Shown here one piece after another: positions 26,187-35,449 of a DNA stretch of 64,000 nt. Source of the stretch: an uncultured Stenotrophomonas sp. (GTDB taxonomy: Bacteria > Pseudomonadota > Gammaproteobacteria > Xanthomonadales > Xanthomonadaceae). The stretch lies in NCBI GenBank assembly GCA_900078405.1, contig FLTS01000001.1, forward strand, positions 1,202,626 to 1,266,625, read 5' to 3'. Each line of letters starts with the position of its first letter. Within the stretch, counting starts at the first letter, position 1. The notes under the pieces were generated by a model. That model was not told the origin of the DNA. It made no database searches and saw nothing but the letters and a program-made list of their open reading frames with translations. The translations under genes and the position numbers were made by a program.

Positions 26187-26636
26187 ATGTCGAAAGCCAC
26201 GCACGCCACGCGTATTGCCATCGCCCTGTTTGCAGCCTGCACCCTGGCCGCCTGTTCCGGGTCTGCCGATCACTCCGCCACCGACCCCGGCCACGCCAGC
26301 GGCGAGCACGGCTCCAGCTCTTCCGCTGGCCTGCCGCAGGGGCGCATCGCCATCGGCGAACAACTGGCCAACAGCAAGGGCCAGGCCACCGGCCAGAGCT
26401 GCATCGATTGCCACGGCGCCGACGGCAACCAGCCCATCGACGCCACCTACCCGCGTCTGGGCGGCCAATACGGCGACTATCTGGCCCATGCGCTGCAGGC
26501 CTACCGCAGCGGCGACCGCGAGCACATGCTGATGTCGCCGCAGGCCGCCAACCTCAGCGACCAGGACATTGCCGATCTGGCCGCCTGGTTCGGCTCGCGC
26601 CCGAGCCAGCTGCGGGACCTGCACGGGCTGAAGTAA
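26187..26636 (+). CDS. c-type cytochrome lipoprotein
   Basis: A 149-residue cytochrome with a lipobox LAAC (Cys23), a His/Ser-rich linker (about 25-48) and a single haem site SCIDCHG (residues 71-77). The fold is like the upstream protein: PRLGGQYGDYLAHAL, a Met-containing loop HMLMSPQA and the ending SDQDIADLAAWFG. The lipid anchor would hold it at the membrane, while its partner is soluble. The two are likely a donor-acceptor pair or a split form of dihaem cytochrome c4; this is inference from size and order. Confidence 0.87.
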   Translation: MSKATHATRIAIALFAACTLAACSGSADHSATDPGHASGEHGSSSSAGLPQGRIAIGEQLANSKGQATGQSCIDCHGADGNQPIDATYPRLGGQYGDYLAHALQAYRSGDREHMLMSPQAANLSDQDIADLAAWFGSRPSQLRDLHGLK

Positions 26637-26681
26637 CCCGCTCTCGACCCGGCTGTCCCGCACGCACGCCGAGGACATGCC

Positions 26682-26756
26682 GCAGATGCGGGGTTTGCCC
26701 CGCATGGAGCCTTGCCCCGGAGAGCCTCCTCATGCGGGGCAAACCCCCGCATCTAC
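26682..26756. repeat. Paired inverted REP after the cytochrome genes
   Basis: GCAGATGCGGGGTTTGCCCC at 26682 and an inverted partner ending CCCCCGCATCTAC at 26756, of the same family as the pair between aguA and aguB. One arm carries an extra C, so the pairing is imperfect. It separates converging transcripts. Confidence 0.85.
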
Positions 26757-26807
26757 AGCAAGCATCCCGTCATTCCAGGATGTTCATCGCCGCCGGCAAC
26801 CCCTGCA

Positions 26808-28583
26808 TCAACGGCTGCCGTTGTCTTCCTGAAGCTCCTCCTTGAACGGAATGTCCGGCGGCGGGCGGGCGCCGGCCGGCTGTTCCTGCATGTCCGGGTT
26901 GGTCAGGCCGCAGCCGCCACCGAACTGCAGCATCGACACCACGCAGGAAATCTTCGTCTTCGTGCCCGGGATCGGGATTTCGATGTTCTTGATGCCCTTG
27001 CGCACCCATTCGGCCAACAGCGATTCGTTGGGCACCCAGTACTTGTCGAACGAGGTCGGGGTGTAGTCGTACGGTGGCCGCTTGAGCCACGTACCGGCCT
27101 GGGCGATGCGCTCGCGGCTCCAGCCGTCCGAATCTCCCCCCGGTGCGCCGCGCGTGGCGTCCTGCCCGCGCTCCTTGCCATCATCGGCCAAGCGCACACT
27201 GCCGTCGGCATTGAACAAGCCCTGGTCGGCCTGCCCACCCGCATTTCCCGCCACTTGGCGTTGCGAAGCACCCCAATCATCCGAACGCGCCGGCGTCGCC
27301 CAGCCACCGGAGCGATCCTGCGGCTTGGGGCCGCCCCCCGGGCTGGTGCCCGGATGCGTGGCGGGGACAGGCGCGGTCGCGATGCTCGATTCCGCCGCGC
27401 CCGCAGCCGGAGTCGCGGCCGCTGCCCGGCCCTGATCGGCCGTTGCAGCGGCTTCCTCACCCGCTGCCGGTGATGCCACCGCCGGGGCTTCCTGCACACC
27501 CGGCATCTGCCGCTCGTGCACGGCCACGTCCGGCCCCTGCAGGCGTACCTCCGTTTCGCGCGGGCGCACCGGCGCCATCTCCACTTCCCGCGAGGCCGCC
27601 ATCTCGATCTGCCGCTCGCGCACACCCGGTTCCGGCATGCGCAACCGCACTTGCGCATCGCTCGGGACGAGCGCTGCCAGGGTCACCTGTTGCTGCGGCA
27701 CCATTTCGACCTGGCGTTCACGGACCTGCACCTGCGGGGCATCCATCTGCGGCGGTGCAATGACCGGGCTTCGCACCCCCTGCGTCGGCTGCGGGCGTTC
27801 GACCGCGGTCTCGATACGGCGCTCGCGCACCCGGGGTTCCGGCGCATGCAATGCCGGGGTGAGCAGACGGGGCGACACCACGAAATCCGTGGTCGGCCGC
27901 AGGGTTTCGGTTGCTTGCAGGAGTTGCTCAGGAGCCGACTCCTGCCCGGGAGCATCCACCGGCACGGGCACCATTACCGCCGGCTGCGCACGTGCAGCCA
28001 CCGCCTGCTCCACCGGCACGACCGCTTCCGCGAGCGGCACCGCTTCCGGTTGCACCGGCGCCGGTCTGCCGCCTGCAGACTGTCCATCACGGGCCGCGGC
28101 GGGTGCCTGCGCACCGATCGCCACCGGGGCGCCACCGCCTTCTTCCTGCACCGTGCCACGGCCGATGTATTCGACCTGCACCCGCTCTCCTTCATCGGCA
28201 CGCTCGTCGGGTGCGTTGCTGCGCACCAGCGCCACCCACACCAGCAACATCGCGAACACCAGATGCAGGGCGACGCTGCAGAAGGCGGCAAACCAGCGCA
28301 GGCCGCGCTGGTCGCGCGGCGGCGGTTCGCCGCCATGCCAGAGCAGCAGCAACATCACCTGCCAGAAAGCCCGCACCGGTGGCCTGCGCTCAAGCAGCAG
28401 CGTCCTTCCCGCCATTACGCCGATCATTTCATCCGGCGCGAAAGCCGATTCTGCCCGCGACACCCAGCCGCGCAACCAACCGCTCCAGCTGTATGGCATG
28501 CCGGTACGGCGGTCATGCAGGCGGACGGCCTGAACACGCGCCGCCAGCAGGTCGATCAGCTCGGCTACCGACGGCACCGGCAT
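26808..28583 (-). CDS. Transmembrane repetitive protein, TonB-like layout
   Basis: A 591-residue protein. The cytoplasmic N-terminus (1-95) is followed by one membrane helix (about 97-120, WFAAFCSVALHLVFAMLLVW) and the segment RVQVEYIGRGTV, a layout shared with TonB-type proteins. The periplasmic part has about five degenerate repeats of the form V-R-E-R-Q-I-E-M with spacers of 25-35 residues (about 240-390), then a Gly/Ala/Pro stretch. A distinct C-terminal domain contains WVRKGIKNIEIPIPGTKTK and a Cys pair in ISCVV and GGGCGL. Homologues in xanthomonads carry the name transmembrane repetitive protein. Function is unknown. It follows nfuA by 12 nt. Confidence 0.8.
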   Translation of the reverse strand: MPVPSVAELIDLLAARVQAVRLHDRRTGMPYSWSGWLRGWVSRAESAFAPDEMIGVMAGRTLLLERRPPVRAFWQVMLLLLWHGGEPPPRDQRGLRWFAAFCSVALHLVFAMLLVWVALVRSNAPDERADEGERVQVEYIGRGTVQEEGGGAPVAIGAQAPAAARDGQSAGGRPAPVQPEAVPLAEAVVPVEQAVAARAQPAVMVPVPVDAPGQESAPEQLLQATETLRPTTDFVVSPRLLTPALHAPEPRVRERRIETAVERPQPTQGVRSPVIAPPQMDAPQVQVRERQVEMVPQQQVTLAALVPSDAQVRLRMPEPGVRERQIEMAASREVEMAPVRPRETEVRLQGPDVAVHERQMPGVQEAPAVASPAAGEEAAATADQGRAAAATPAAGAAESSIATAPVPATHPGTSPGGGPKPQDRSGGWATPARSDDWGASQRQVAGNAGGQADQGLFNADGSVRLADDGKERGQDATRGAPGGDSDGWSRERIAQAGTWLKRPPYDYTPTSFDKYWVPNESLLAEWVRKGIKNIEIPIPGTKTKISCVVSMLQFGGGCGLTNPDMQEQPAGARPPPDIPFKEELQEDNGSR

Positions 28584-28595
28584 GCCGGAAGCAAC

Positions 28596-29195
28596 TCAGC
28601 CGGCCTTGCCGCGCGGGATGTAGGGCGCATGGCCACTGGCGTGGTCGGTGGCATCGCGCACCGCGGTCACGCCGGGCACGCGGGCCAGCAGGGTCTTCTC
28701 GATGCCCTGTTTCAAGGTCACGTCGGCCATGCCACAACCGTGGCAACCGCCACCGAAGCGCAGCAGCACCACGCCATCGGCGGAAACCTCCTGCACCGCG
28801 ACATGGCCGCCATGCGAGGCCAGCTGCGGGTTGACCTCGTTCTCCACCACCCAGTGCACGCGCTCGACCAGCGAGGCCGCCTCGCCGGGCACCTCGCCCT
28901 TGATCTTCGGCGCCTTGATGGTCAGTTGCCAGGTGCCGGCGGCCTGGCTGACGTAGTCGATCTCGGCGCCATCCAGCCATGCCACGCTGGCGGCCGCCAC
29001 ATACAGCGTGAAACCGTCGCAATCCACCGCCCACTCGTCGCCCTGCAGGTCGGCCGGCTCGGCGAACTCCAGGCGCGCATCGGCGCGTGGCGTCCCCGGC
29101 TCCACCGCGCTCAGGCGCACGCCCATGCCCGGCACGGCCTCGCGTTCGATCAACTTGCGGAAATAATTCTGTGCGGTATCTGAAATCTGGATCAT
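28596..29195 (-). CDS. nfuA: Fe/S biogenesis protein NfuA
   Basis: A 199-residue iron-sulfur carrier. An N-terminal degenerate A-type domain (about 1-100) is joined to a C-terminal Nfu domain with the cluster-binding [13 protein letters not shown] (about 147-159). NfuA moves [4Fe-4S] clusters to targets such as aconitase, lipoyl synthase and RimO; acnA and rimO are both encoded in this window. Length fits the family (about 190-200). The repetitive membrane protein follows 12 nt downstream. Confidence 0.94.
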   Translation of the reverse strand: MIQISDTAQNYFRKLIEREAVPGMGVRLSAVEPGTPRADARLEFAEPADLQGDEWAVDCDGFTLYVAAASVAWLDGAEIDYVSQAAGTWQLTIKAPKIKGEVPGEAASLVERVHWVVENEVNPQLASHGGHVAVQEVSADGVVLLRFGGGCHGCGMADVTLKQGIEKTLLARVPGVTAVRDATDHASGHAPYIPRGKAG

Positions 29196-29274
29196 GCGGG
29201 TATTCTAGCCGTGTCTTGGTTGCCACTGACGGGACGCTGTTTCCACCGGTGGCACCCTTGCGGTCCTTTCTTCG

Positions 29275-29634
29275 ATGGAGGTTGTCGTGGCCCCTGATCT
29301 GATTCCACTGGCGCAGGCGCACTGCATGCCGCGCAAAGGCAGCGAACACCGCCTCGGCGAGGCCCGGCTGTCCGAACTGCTGCCACAGGTGCCCGGCTGG
29401 GAACTGGCCGAAAACGGCCAAGCGCTGCTGCGCACCTTCCGCTTCGACGACTACCACCGCACCATCGCATTCGTGAATGCGCTGGCGTGGATCGCCCATC
29501 GCGAAGACCACCACCCTGATCTGGGCGTGCATTACGACCGCGCGGTGGTGCGTTTCTCCACCCACGACGTGGGCGGCCTGAGCGAGAACGATTTCATCTG
29601 TGCCGCCAAGGCATCGGCGCTGACGGAGCAATGA
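29275..29634 (+). CDS. phhB: 4a-hydroxytetrahydrobiopterin dehydratase
   Basis: A 119-residue pterin-4a-carbinolamine dehydratase that regenerates dihydropterin for phenylalanine hydroxylase. The signature [14 protein letters not shown] holds the catalytic histidines (about 74-87), and [13 protein letters not shown] is the conserved C-terminal loop. Size is typical. The ATG at 29275 and a GTG four codons later are both usable. No phenylalanine hydroxylase gene is in the window. The next gene begins 1 nt after its stop. Confidence 0.9.
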   Translation: MEVVVAPDLIPLAQAHCMPRKGSEHRLGEARLSELLPQVPGWELAENGQALLRTFRFDDYHRTIAFVNALAWIAHREDHHPDLGVHYDRAVVRFSTHDVGGLSENDFICAAKASALTEQ

Positions 29635-29635
29635 C

Positions 29636-30052
29636 ATGAAGCCACGCCTGCTGTCCGCTTCCCTGTGCCTCGCCGCCGTGCTTGGTGCCTGCACGTCCTC
29701 CGAGCAGCCCGCCGCGCCGGCCATCGCCCCCACCGAAGTCGCCGCGGTGCAGACGCCGCCGCCGGACTACCCGCCCGAACTGGCCTGCACCGGCGTCGGC
29801 GGCAAGAGCGTGCTGAAGGTGGTGGTGGGGCCGGAAGGCATGCCCACCGAGGTTTCGCTGGTCGCCAGCAGCGGCAATGGCCAACTGGACGAGTCCGCCG
29901 CTGCGCGCGTGCGCGAATGGAAGTTCAAGGCCGCCACCCGCAACGGCCAGCCGGTCTCCACCACCATCCAGGTGCCGGTCAGCTTCAACCCGCCGCAGCC
30001 CAAGCCCGACGAGTGCTTCGCCATCGAAGAACGGATGCGCCGCGGCGGTTGA
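29636..30052 (+). CDS. Lipoprotein with a TonB C-terminal-like domain
   Basis: A 138-residue lipoprotein. The lipobox is LGAC (Cys19). After a short Pro/Ala linker comes a TonB-C-like fold: YPPELACTGVGGKSVLKVVV, VGPEGMPTEVSLVASSGN, AAARVREWKFKAATRNGQPV and VPVSFN, the usual order of strands. It lacks a membrane helix and Pro-rich arm, so it cannot work as a normal TonB; it may bind an outer-membrane or periplasmic partner. It starts 1 nt after the dehydratase stop and was probably translated with it. Confidence 0.78.
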   Translation: MKPRLLSASLCLAAVLGACTSSEQPAAPAIAPTEVAAVQTPPPDYPPELACTGVGGKSVLKVVVGPEGMPTEVSLVASSGNGQLDESAAARVREWKFKAATRNGQPVSTTIQVPVSFNPPQPKPDECFAIEERMRRGG

Positions 30053-30086
30053 TGCGCCGCCCCTCCCCCCACATCGAGCGGCCTTC

Positions 30087-30890
30087 GTGATCGCCATCGA
30101 AAACCTCTGGGCCGCCTTCGCGCTGACCCTGGCCGCCGGCCTGGCCACCGCCATCGGCAGCCTGATGGTGCTGTTCTCGCGTCGCCCGAACCCGCGCCTG
30201 CTGGCGTTCGGGTTGGCCTTCGCCGGTGGCGCGATGGTGTATGTGTCGCTGTCAGAAATCCTCAACAAGTCGATCGCCTCGTTCGCGCTGGCGCACGGCG
30301 AGCGGCTGGGCTTCACCTGGGGCACGCTGTCGTTCCTGGCCGGAGTGCTGCTGATCGTCGGCATCGACCACCTGATCCCCAACCCGCACGAAAGCCTGGA
30401 CAAGCAGGACCCGCTGTTCCGCGACGACAACCGCAGCTACATCCGCCGCGTCGGCCTGCTGACCGCGGTGGCGATCACCGCGCACAACTTTCCGGAAGGG
30501 CTGGCAACCTTCTTCGCCACGCTGGAAAGCCCCTCGGTGGGCATGCCGCTGGCCTTCGCCATCGCCATCCACAACATTCCCGAGGGCATCGCCATCGCGG
30601 TGCCGGTGTATTTCGCCACCAACAACAAGTTCTACGCCTTCGGCGCCAGCCTGCTGTCGGGGCTGGCCGAGCCGGTGGGTGCGGCGATCGGCTATTTCGC
30701 ATTGTCCGGCGTGCTGTCGCACAGCACCTTCGGCATCGTGTTCGGCATGATCGCCGGGGTGATGGTGTTCCTTGCACTGGACGAGCTGCTGCCGGCAGCC
30801 AAACGCTACGCCAAGGGCCACGAAACCGTCTACGGGCTGGTCTCCGGCATGGCGACACTGGCGATCAGCCTGGTGCTGTTCAAGTGGTGA
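30087..30890 (+). CDS. zupT: Zinc transporter ZupT
   Basis: A 267-residue ZIP-family importer for Zn2+ and other divalent cations. Eight membrane helices are expected. The two metal-binding helices are clear: HNFPEGLATF (about 138) and HNIPEGIAIA (about 172). A His/Asp-rich loop (about 90-115) includes IDHLIPNPHESLDKQD. The GTG at 30087 gives the standard length; no ATG is available close by. It lies 34 nt after the TonB-like lipoprotein gene. No Zur site is evident. Confidence 0.92.
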   Translation: MIAIENLWAAFALTLAAGLATAIGSLMVLFSRRPNPRLLAFGLAFAGGAMVYVSLSEILNKSIASFALAHGERLGFTWGTLSFLAGVLLIVGIDHLIPNPHESLDKQDPLFRDDNRSYIRRVGLLTAVAITAHNFPEGLATFFATLESPSVGMPLAFAIAIHNIPEGIAIAVPVYFATNNKFYAFGASLLSGLAEPVGAAIGYFALSGVLSHSTFGIVFGMIAGVMVFLALDELLPAAKRYAKGHETVYGLVSGMATLAISLVLFKW

Positions 30891-30927
30891 ACGCTTCTAC
30901 ATATATGGCGCCAGAAGCCGACCGGCC

Positions 30928-31911
30928 TCATCCCAGCCGGTCCAGCACCTCGGCCAGCTCCGGCGCCAGCGGCGCATTCAGCACATAGGGTGTCTTGCCG
31001 GCGTCCAGTGCGAACTCCAGCGATGCCGCATGCAGGAACAGCCGCTTCAACCCGGCCTGCTCGCGCAGGCGCTTGTTGACCGCCGGATCGCCGTATTTGT
31101 CGTCGCCCGCCACCGCATGGCCGATGTGCAGGGCATGCACGCGGATCTGGTGGGTGCGCCCGGTCTCGATCCGCACCTCGCAATAGGAATGGCCGCCGCG
31201 CCGCTCCAGCACCCTGAAATGGCTCAGCGACGGCTTGCCGGCGGCATTCACCTGCACATGGCGCTCGCCGCCCTGGCGCAGGCCGACGTGCAAGGGCGCA
31301 TCCACGCTCATCACGCCATCGGGCATGCGCCCGGCCAACAGGGTCAGATAGCGCTTGCGGATTCCCCCCGTGGCGCCGTGGTCCTCGCGCAGCAGTGCCT
31401 GCAGCTCGCTCAGCGCCGAGCGCTTCTTGGCCATCACCAGCAGCCCGGAGGTATCCCGGTCCAGCCGGTGCACCAGCTCCAGCGTCTGGTTCGGGCGCAG
31501 CACACGCATGGTTTCGATGGCGCCGTGGCTGATGCCGCTGCCACCGTGGCTGGCGACCCCGGAGGGCTTGTTGATGACCAGCAGCCGCGCGTCCTCGAAC
31601 ACGATGGCCTGCTCCATGCGCTGCAGGAAGCCGGCCGGTGGCGGCGCCTTGTCTCCAATCTCACTGAGATTGACCGGCGGTACCCGCACCTCCTCGCCCG
31701 CTTCCAGCTTGCGCTCGGCCTTGGCGCGGCCGCCGTTGACCCGCACCTGGCCGCTGCGCACCAGCTTGTAGACCAGGCTGCGCGGCGCGCCCTTGAGCTG
31801 GCCCAGCAGGAAGTTGTCCAGCCGCTGCCCGGCCCGGTCTTCGGGAACCTTGATCAGGCGCACGCTGGATTTGGCCGCGGACGGGTTGCGGCGGTGTTCG
31901 GAGTCGGTCAT
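30928..31911 (-). CDS. rluC: 23S rRNA pseudouridine synthase RluC
   Basis: A 327-residue enzyme that makes pseudouridines at 955, 2504 and 2580 of 23S rRNA (E. coli numbering). An N-terminal S4 domain (about 25-85, RLDNFLLGQLKGAPRSLVYK) precedes the catalytic domain with the RluA/C signature HRLDRDTSGLLVMAKK, where the Asp is the nucleophile (about 158). Later motifs RKRYL and GRTHQIRVHALHIGHAV are intact. Divergent to rne with 404 nt between, the same arrangement as in E. coli. Confidence 0.94.
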   Translation of the reverse strand: MTDSEHRRNPSAAKSSVRLIKVPEDRAGQRLDNFLLGQLKGAPRSLVYKLVRSGQVRVNGGRAKAERKLEAGEEVRVPPVNLSEIGDKAPPPAGFLQRMEQAIVFEDARLLVINKPSGVASHGGSGISHGAIETMRVLRPNQTLELVHRLDRDTSGLLVMAKKRSALSELQALLREDHGATGGIRKRYLTLLAGRMPDGVMSVDAPLHVGLRQGGERHVQVNAAGKPSLSHFRVLERRGGHSYCEVRIETGRTHQIRVHALHIGHAVAGDDKYGDPAVNKRLREQAGLKRLFLHAASLEFALDAGKTPYVLNAPLAPELAEVLDRLG

Positions 31912-32315
31912 CGGCCTGTTTATTCTGCTACACTCGGCGGGCGGTATAAGGGTTTGATTTCGTTGGAAGTTGGTCAGGGCCAGAAGCCCCGCTCCCGACG
32001 GATCCGGCACAGTGCGCGGCCACCGCCCCCGGGGCGGCCATGTTAGCGGCTCGCCGGCGCTCCCCGCCATCGCCGGATGCCTGACACGCATCCGCGCTGA
32101 ACATGTCCCGCGCGGCAACTCCAGCCTGGCTGAAGCTGCCGCCGGTCCTGAAACACCTGAAAACTTACAAAGAAGCGCTCCCGCGGCCTGCCGTGGTGTC
32201 GCAGCGCTGGAAACCCAAACCGCCCTGCCCGCGCCTGCGCGAATGGGCGGCGAACCGTGTCCAGAGGCGAAACGCCACGGTGTTCCGCGCGGTAGCAGCG
32301 CGCGAGGAACGCACA
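31912..32315 (+). promoter_or_regulatory. rluC-rne divergent region and long rne leader
   Basis: A 404-nt stretch without a gene. On the plus strand TGCTACACT (31927-31935) is a possible extended -10, which would give an rne leader of about 370 nt, close to the 361-nt E. coli leader through which RNase E controls its own mRNA. GC-rich inverted stretches are present (for example around 32000-32050), but I cannot fold them with confidence. The plus frame is open from 32103, but that part resembles no RNase E N-terminus. Confidence 0.45.
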
Positions 32316-35300
32316 ATGAAGCGAATGCTGATCAATGCCACGCAGGCCGAAGAACTGCGGGTAGCCATCGTCGATGGCCAGACGCTGTACGACATCGATA
32401 TCGAGCAGCCGTCCAAGGAACAGAAAAAGTCCAACATCTACAAGGGCCGCATCACCCGGCTCGAACCCTCCCTCGAAGCCGCCTTCGTCGACTACGGCGC
32501 CGACCGCCACGGCTTCCTGCCACTGAAGGAAATCTCCCGCGACTACTTCCAGAGCGGCGTCGACCACAACAAGGCCGGCATCCGCGAGCTGTTGCGCGAA
32601 GGACAGGAAATCGTCGTCCAGGTGGACAAGGACGAGCGCGGCAACAAGGGCGCCGCCCTGACCACGTTCATCTCGCTGGCCGGCCGCTACATGGTGCTGA
32701 TGCCGAATTCGCCGTCGGCCGGCGGCGTCTCGCGCCGCATCGAGGGCGAGGACCGCGCCGCGCTGAAGGAAGCGCTGGACAAGCTGAACATCCCCGACGA
32801 CATGGGCGTGATCATCCGCACCGCCGGCGTCGGCCGCGATGCCGAAGAACTGCAGTGGGACCTGGACTATCTGCTCAGCGTCTGGCGCTCCATCGCCGAG
32901 GCCGCGCTGGCCAAGCCCGCCCCGTTCCTGATCTACCAGGAATCGCGGCTGATCGTGCGCGCCTTGCGCGACTACCTGCGCGCCGACATCGGCGAGATCC
33001 TGGTCGATACCGAGGAGCTGTACGAAACCGCGCGCGAGTTCATGCAGCAGGTAATGCCGCAGACCCTGCGCAAGCTGAAGCACTACAAGGACGACATCCC
33101 GCTGTTCAACCGCTTCCAGATCGAGTCGCAGATCGAGGCGATCTACGAGCGCAACGTGCGCCTGCCCTCGGGCGGCTCGATCGTGGTCGACCAGACCGAA
33201 GCGCTGACCGCCGTTGACGTCAACTCGGCGCGCGCCACCAAGGGCAGCGACATCGAGGACACCGCGTTCCAGACCAACCTGGAGGCGGCCGAGGAAGTGG
33301 CGCGCCAGCTGCGCCTGCGCGACCTGGGCGGGCTGGTGGTCATCGACTTCATCGACATGTCCAGCAACAAGCACCAGCGCGAAGTCGAGAACCGCCTGCA
33401 GAACGCGCTGAAGTACGACCGCGCCCGCGTGCAGCTGGGCCGCATCTCGCGCTTCGGCCTGATGGAGATGAGCCGCCAGCGCCTGCGCCCGAGCCTGGGC
33501 GAATCCAGCCAGATCGTCTGCCCGCGCTGCGACGGCCAGGGCCGCATGCGCAGCATCGAATCGCTGTCGCTGTCGATCATCCGCGTCGCCGAAGAGCACG
33601 CGATGAAGGAGAACACCGGGCAGGTGCTGGTACAGGCCCCGGTGGAGATCGCCAACTTCCTGCTCAACGAGAAGCGCGGCGCGCTGCGCGAGATCGAGCA
33701 GCGCCACGACGCGCCGATCATCATCGTCGCCGACGAGCAACTGCACACCCCGCACTACGAGGTCACGCGCCTGCGCGACAACGAACTGGGCGAGGAGTCC
33801 GGCAAGCCCAGCTACCAGCGCGGCACCCCGCGCAGGCTGCCGGTGCACGCATTGACCAAGGCGCAGTTGAACATCCCGCCGGCGCCGGCCGTCACCCACG
33901 TCAAGCACAGCCAGCCGGCTCCGGTGCGCGAAGTGTCCGAAGAGGCTGCCGCACCTGCCCCGGCCGTCGCTCCGGCCGCTCCCGGCGCGGGCGGTGGCGT
34001 CATGGGCTGGCTCAAGCGGGTGTTTGGTGGCGAAACCACCTCCGCCGCGCAGCCGGCCCAGCCGCAGCGCCAGGACAACAGCCGCGGCAACCGCAACGAC
34101 CGTAGCCAGCGCCGCAATGGCAACAACCAGCCGCAGCGCGGCAATCGCCGTGACGAGCAGCGCCGCCAGAACGGCAATGGCAATCCGCAGGAACAGAAGA
34201 GCGCCGGCCAGCAGCCCAAGCCGCGCAGCGAGCAGGGTCAGCAGCAGGCCACCAAGCCTGCACGCAACAACGAGCAGCAGCCCCGGCAGCAGAAGCAGCC
34301 CAAGCCGCAGCAGCAGAAGCCGCAGCAATCCGTCGAGAAGGACAAGCCCGCACAGCAGGTGACCGAAAAGCCGGTTCGCCAGCCCCAGCCCGAAGCAGGC
34401 CGTCCGGTGATCGCGCCGGCCGCCGCAGCCACCGTGGTTGCAACGGAAACGCCTGCTGTCATCGATGCATTGCCGAAGGAAGTTCCTGCCGCAGTGGAAG
34501 CGGTCGCAGTCGTCCAGACCGAACAGCAGGCCGCCCCCACTGTCACCGTCACCGACGGTGCGACCACGCCTGCGCCAGCCGCCGAAGAAGGCAACGGTGA
34601 GGGCGGCAGCCGCCGCCGCCGCGGCCGTCGTGGTGGCCGTCGCCGTCGTCGCGGCACTGCCGACGGCAGCACTGCCATCGACAACCCGAACCAGGATGAC
34701 GACGCCGGCGAAGACGGCGACGAGGACATGGCTGGCGAAACCGGCGAGCCCAATGCCAACGCTGCCCGCCCGGTTCTGGCCCAGCCCGAGTTCGATTTCG
34801 ATGACGAGCCGGCCATCACTGCCGCAACGGCGGAAGCCCCTGCATCCGCTCGCGCGCAGGAAACCACCACGCCGGCTCCCGCAGCGAAGGCAGAGCCTGC
34901 CATCACGGATTTGGCTCTCGAGCCCATCGCAGCGGAAGCACCTGCGGCAACCGCGGAAGCGGGCAAGCCGCCGGTCGAGGTGGTCGAAGCCAGTCACCCG
35001 ACCACTCCCGAAACCGTGGAAACCGCAACGATCGGCACCTCGCCGGTAACGGAAGTGGCTGTGCAACCTGCACCGGAAGCCGTCGAGGAGCCGGCGGCTC
35101 CCACCGTGGTTGACCCCATTGATTCGGTTGTGGCGGCGCCGGTCGTCGAGGAACACCCCGTCCACGAACAGGCAACCACTCCGTCGGCACCGGCCGCACC
35201 GGAAAACGGCCAGCTTTTCGTCGAAGCACCGGCAACGGAAACCGCATCGGCGAATACCAACGCAACCGTCGACGAAACGGCCACTCCGCCCGCGGAAGAG

Positions 35301-35354
35301 ACCGCTGCCGCGGACGACGCCAAGACGGACGATGACCAGCCTCGCAGCGCCTGA
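32316..35354 (+). CDS. rne: Ribonuclease E
   Basis: A 1012-residue endonuclease at the core of the RNA degradosome, also maturing rRNA and tRNA. The catalytic half starts [20 protein letters not shown] and carries an S1 domain (about 35-120), the acidic sites TAVDVNSA (about 302) and VVIDFIDM (about 345), and the zinc link CPRCDGQG (C402, C405). Residues from about 520 onward are a disordered tail with Gln/Arg/Pro-rich blocks, an Arg-rich RNA-binding patch [15 protein letters not shown] (about 768) and a long Ala/Glu/Pro/Thr-rich end. The tail sequence is lineage-specific. The ATG at 32316 matches the family start. A terminator follows. Confidence 0.95.
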   Translation: MKRMLINATQAEELRVAIVDGQTLYDIDIEQPSKEQKKSNIYKGRITRLEPSLEAAFVDYGADRHGFLPLKEISRDYFQSGVDHNKAGIRELLREGQEIVVQVDKDERGNKGAALTTFISLAGRYMVLMPNSPSAGGVSRRIEGEDRAALKEALDKLNIPDDMGVIIRTAGVGRDAEELQWDLDYLLSVWRSIAEAALAKPAPFLIYQESRLIVRALRDYLRADIGEILVDTEELYETAREFMQQVMPQTLRKLKHYKDDIPLFNRFQIESQIEAIYERNVRLPSGGSIVVDQTEALTAVDVNSARATKGSDIEDTAFQTNLEAAEEVARQLRLRDLGGLVVIDFIDMSSNKHQREVENRLQNALKYDRARVQLGRISRFGLMEMSRQRLRPSLGESSQIVCPRCDGQGRMRSIESLSLSIIRVAEEHAMKENTGQVLVQAPVEIANFLLNEKRGALREIEQRHDAPIIIVADEQLHTPHYEVTRLRDNELGEESGKPSYQRGTPRRLPVHALTKAQLNIPPAPAVTHVKHSQPAPVREVSEEAAAPAPAVAPAAPGAGGGVMGWLKRVFGGETTSAAQPAQPQRQDNSRGNRNDRSQRRNGNNQPQRGNRRDEQRRQNGNGNPQEQKSAGQQPKPRSEQGQQQATKPARNNEQQPRQQKQPKPQQQKPQQSVEKDKPAQQVTEKPVRQPQPEAGRPVIAPAAAATVVATETPAVIDALPKEVPAAVEAVAVVQTEQQAAPTVTVTDGATTPAPAAEEGNGEGGSRRRRGRRGGRRRRRGTADGSTAIDNPNQDDDAGEDGDEDMAGETGEPNANAARPVLAQPEFDFDDEPAITAATAEAPASARAQETTTPAPAAKAEPAITDLALEPIAAEAPAATAEAGKPPVEVVEASHPTTPETVETATIGTSPVTEVAVQPAPEAVEEPAAPTVVDPIDSVVAAPVVEEHPVHEQATTPSAPAAPENGQLFVEAPATETASANTNATVDETATPPAEETAAADDAKTDDDQPRSA

Positions 35355-35372
35355 GCAGGTGCTGTCGGCAAC

Positions 35373-35406
35373 AACGAAAAAGCGGCCTCACGGCCGCTTT
35401 TTCGTT
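35373..35406. terminator. Bidirectional terminator between rne and the response regulator
   Basis: A 15-bp perfect stem (AACGAAAAAGCGGCC / GGCCGCTTTTTCGTT) with a 4-nt loop and A/T runs inside the stem on both sides. It ends rne and the converging regulator gene. Confidence 0.92.
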
Positions 35407-35449
35407 TTCGACTTCCCGTCCCCCTCATACAGAACAGGATATCTCCAGC

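Noticed and set aside
26808..28583. Classical TonB gene
   Set aside because: No TonB-C fold at its end and no exbB/exbD nearby; only the general layout is similar.
32103..32315. N-terminal extension of RNase E
   Set aside because: The frame is open, but the residues are unlike any RNase E, and the conserved start is MKRMLIN at 32316.
32043..35165. 1040-codon open frame opposite rne
   Set aside because: Shadow of the RNase E gene; low-complexity Gly/Arg/Leu repeats reflect the tail codons.
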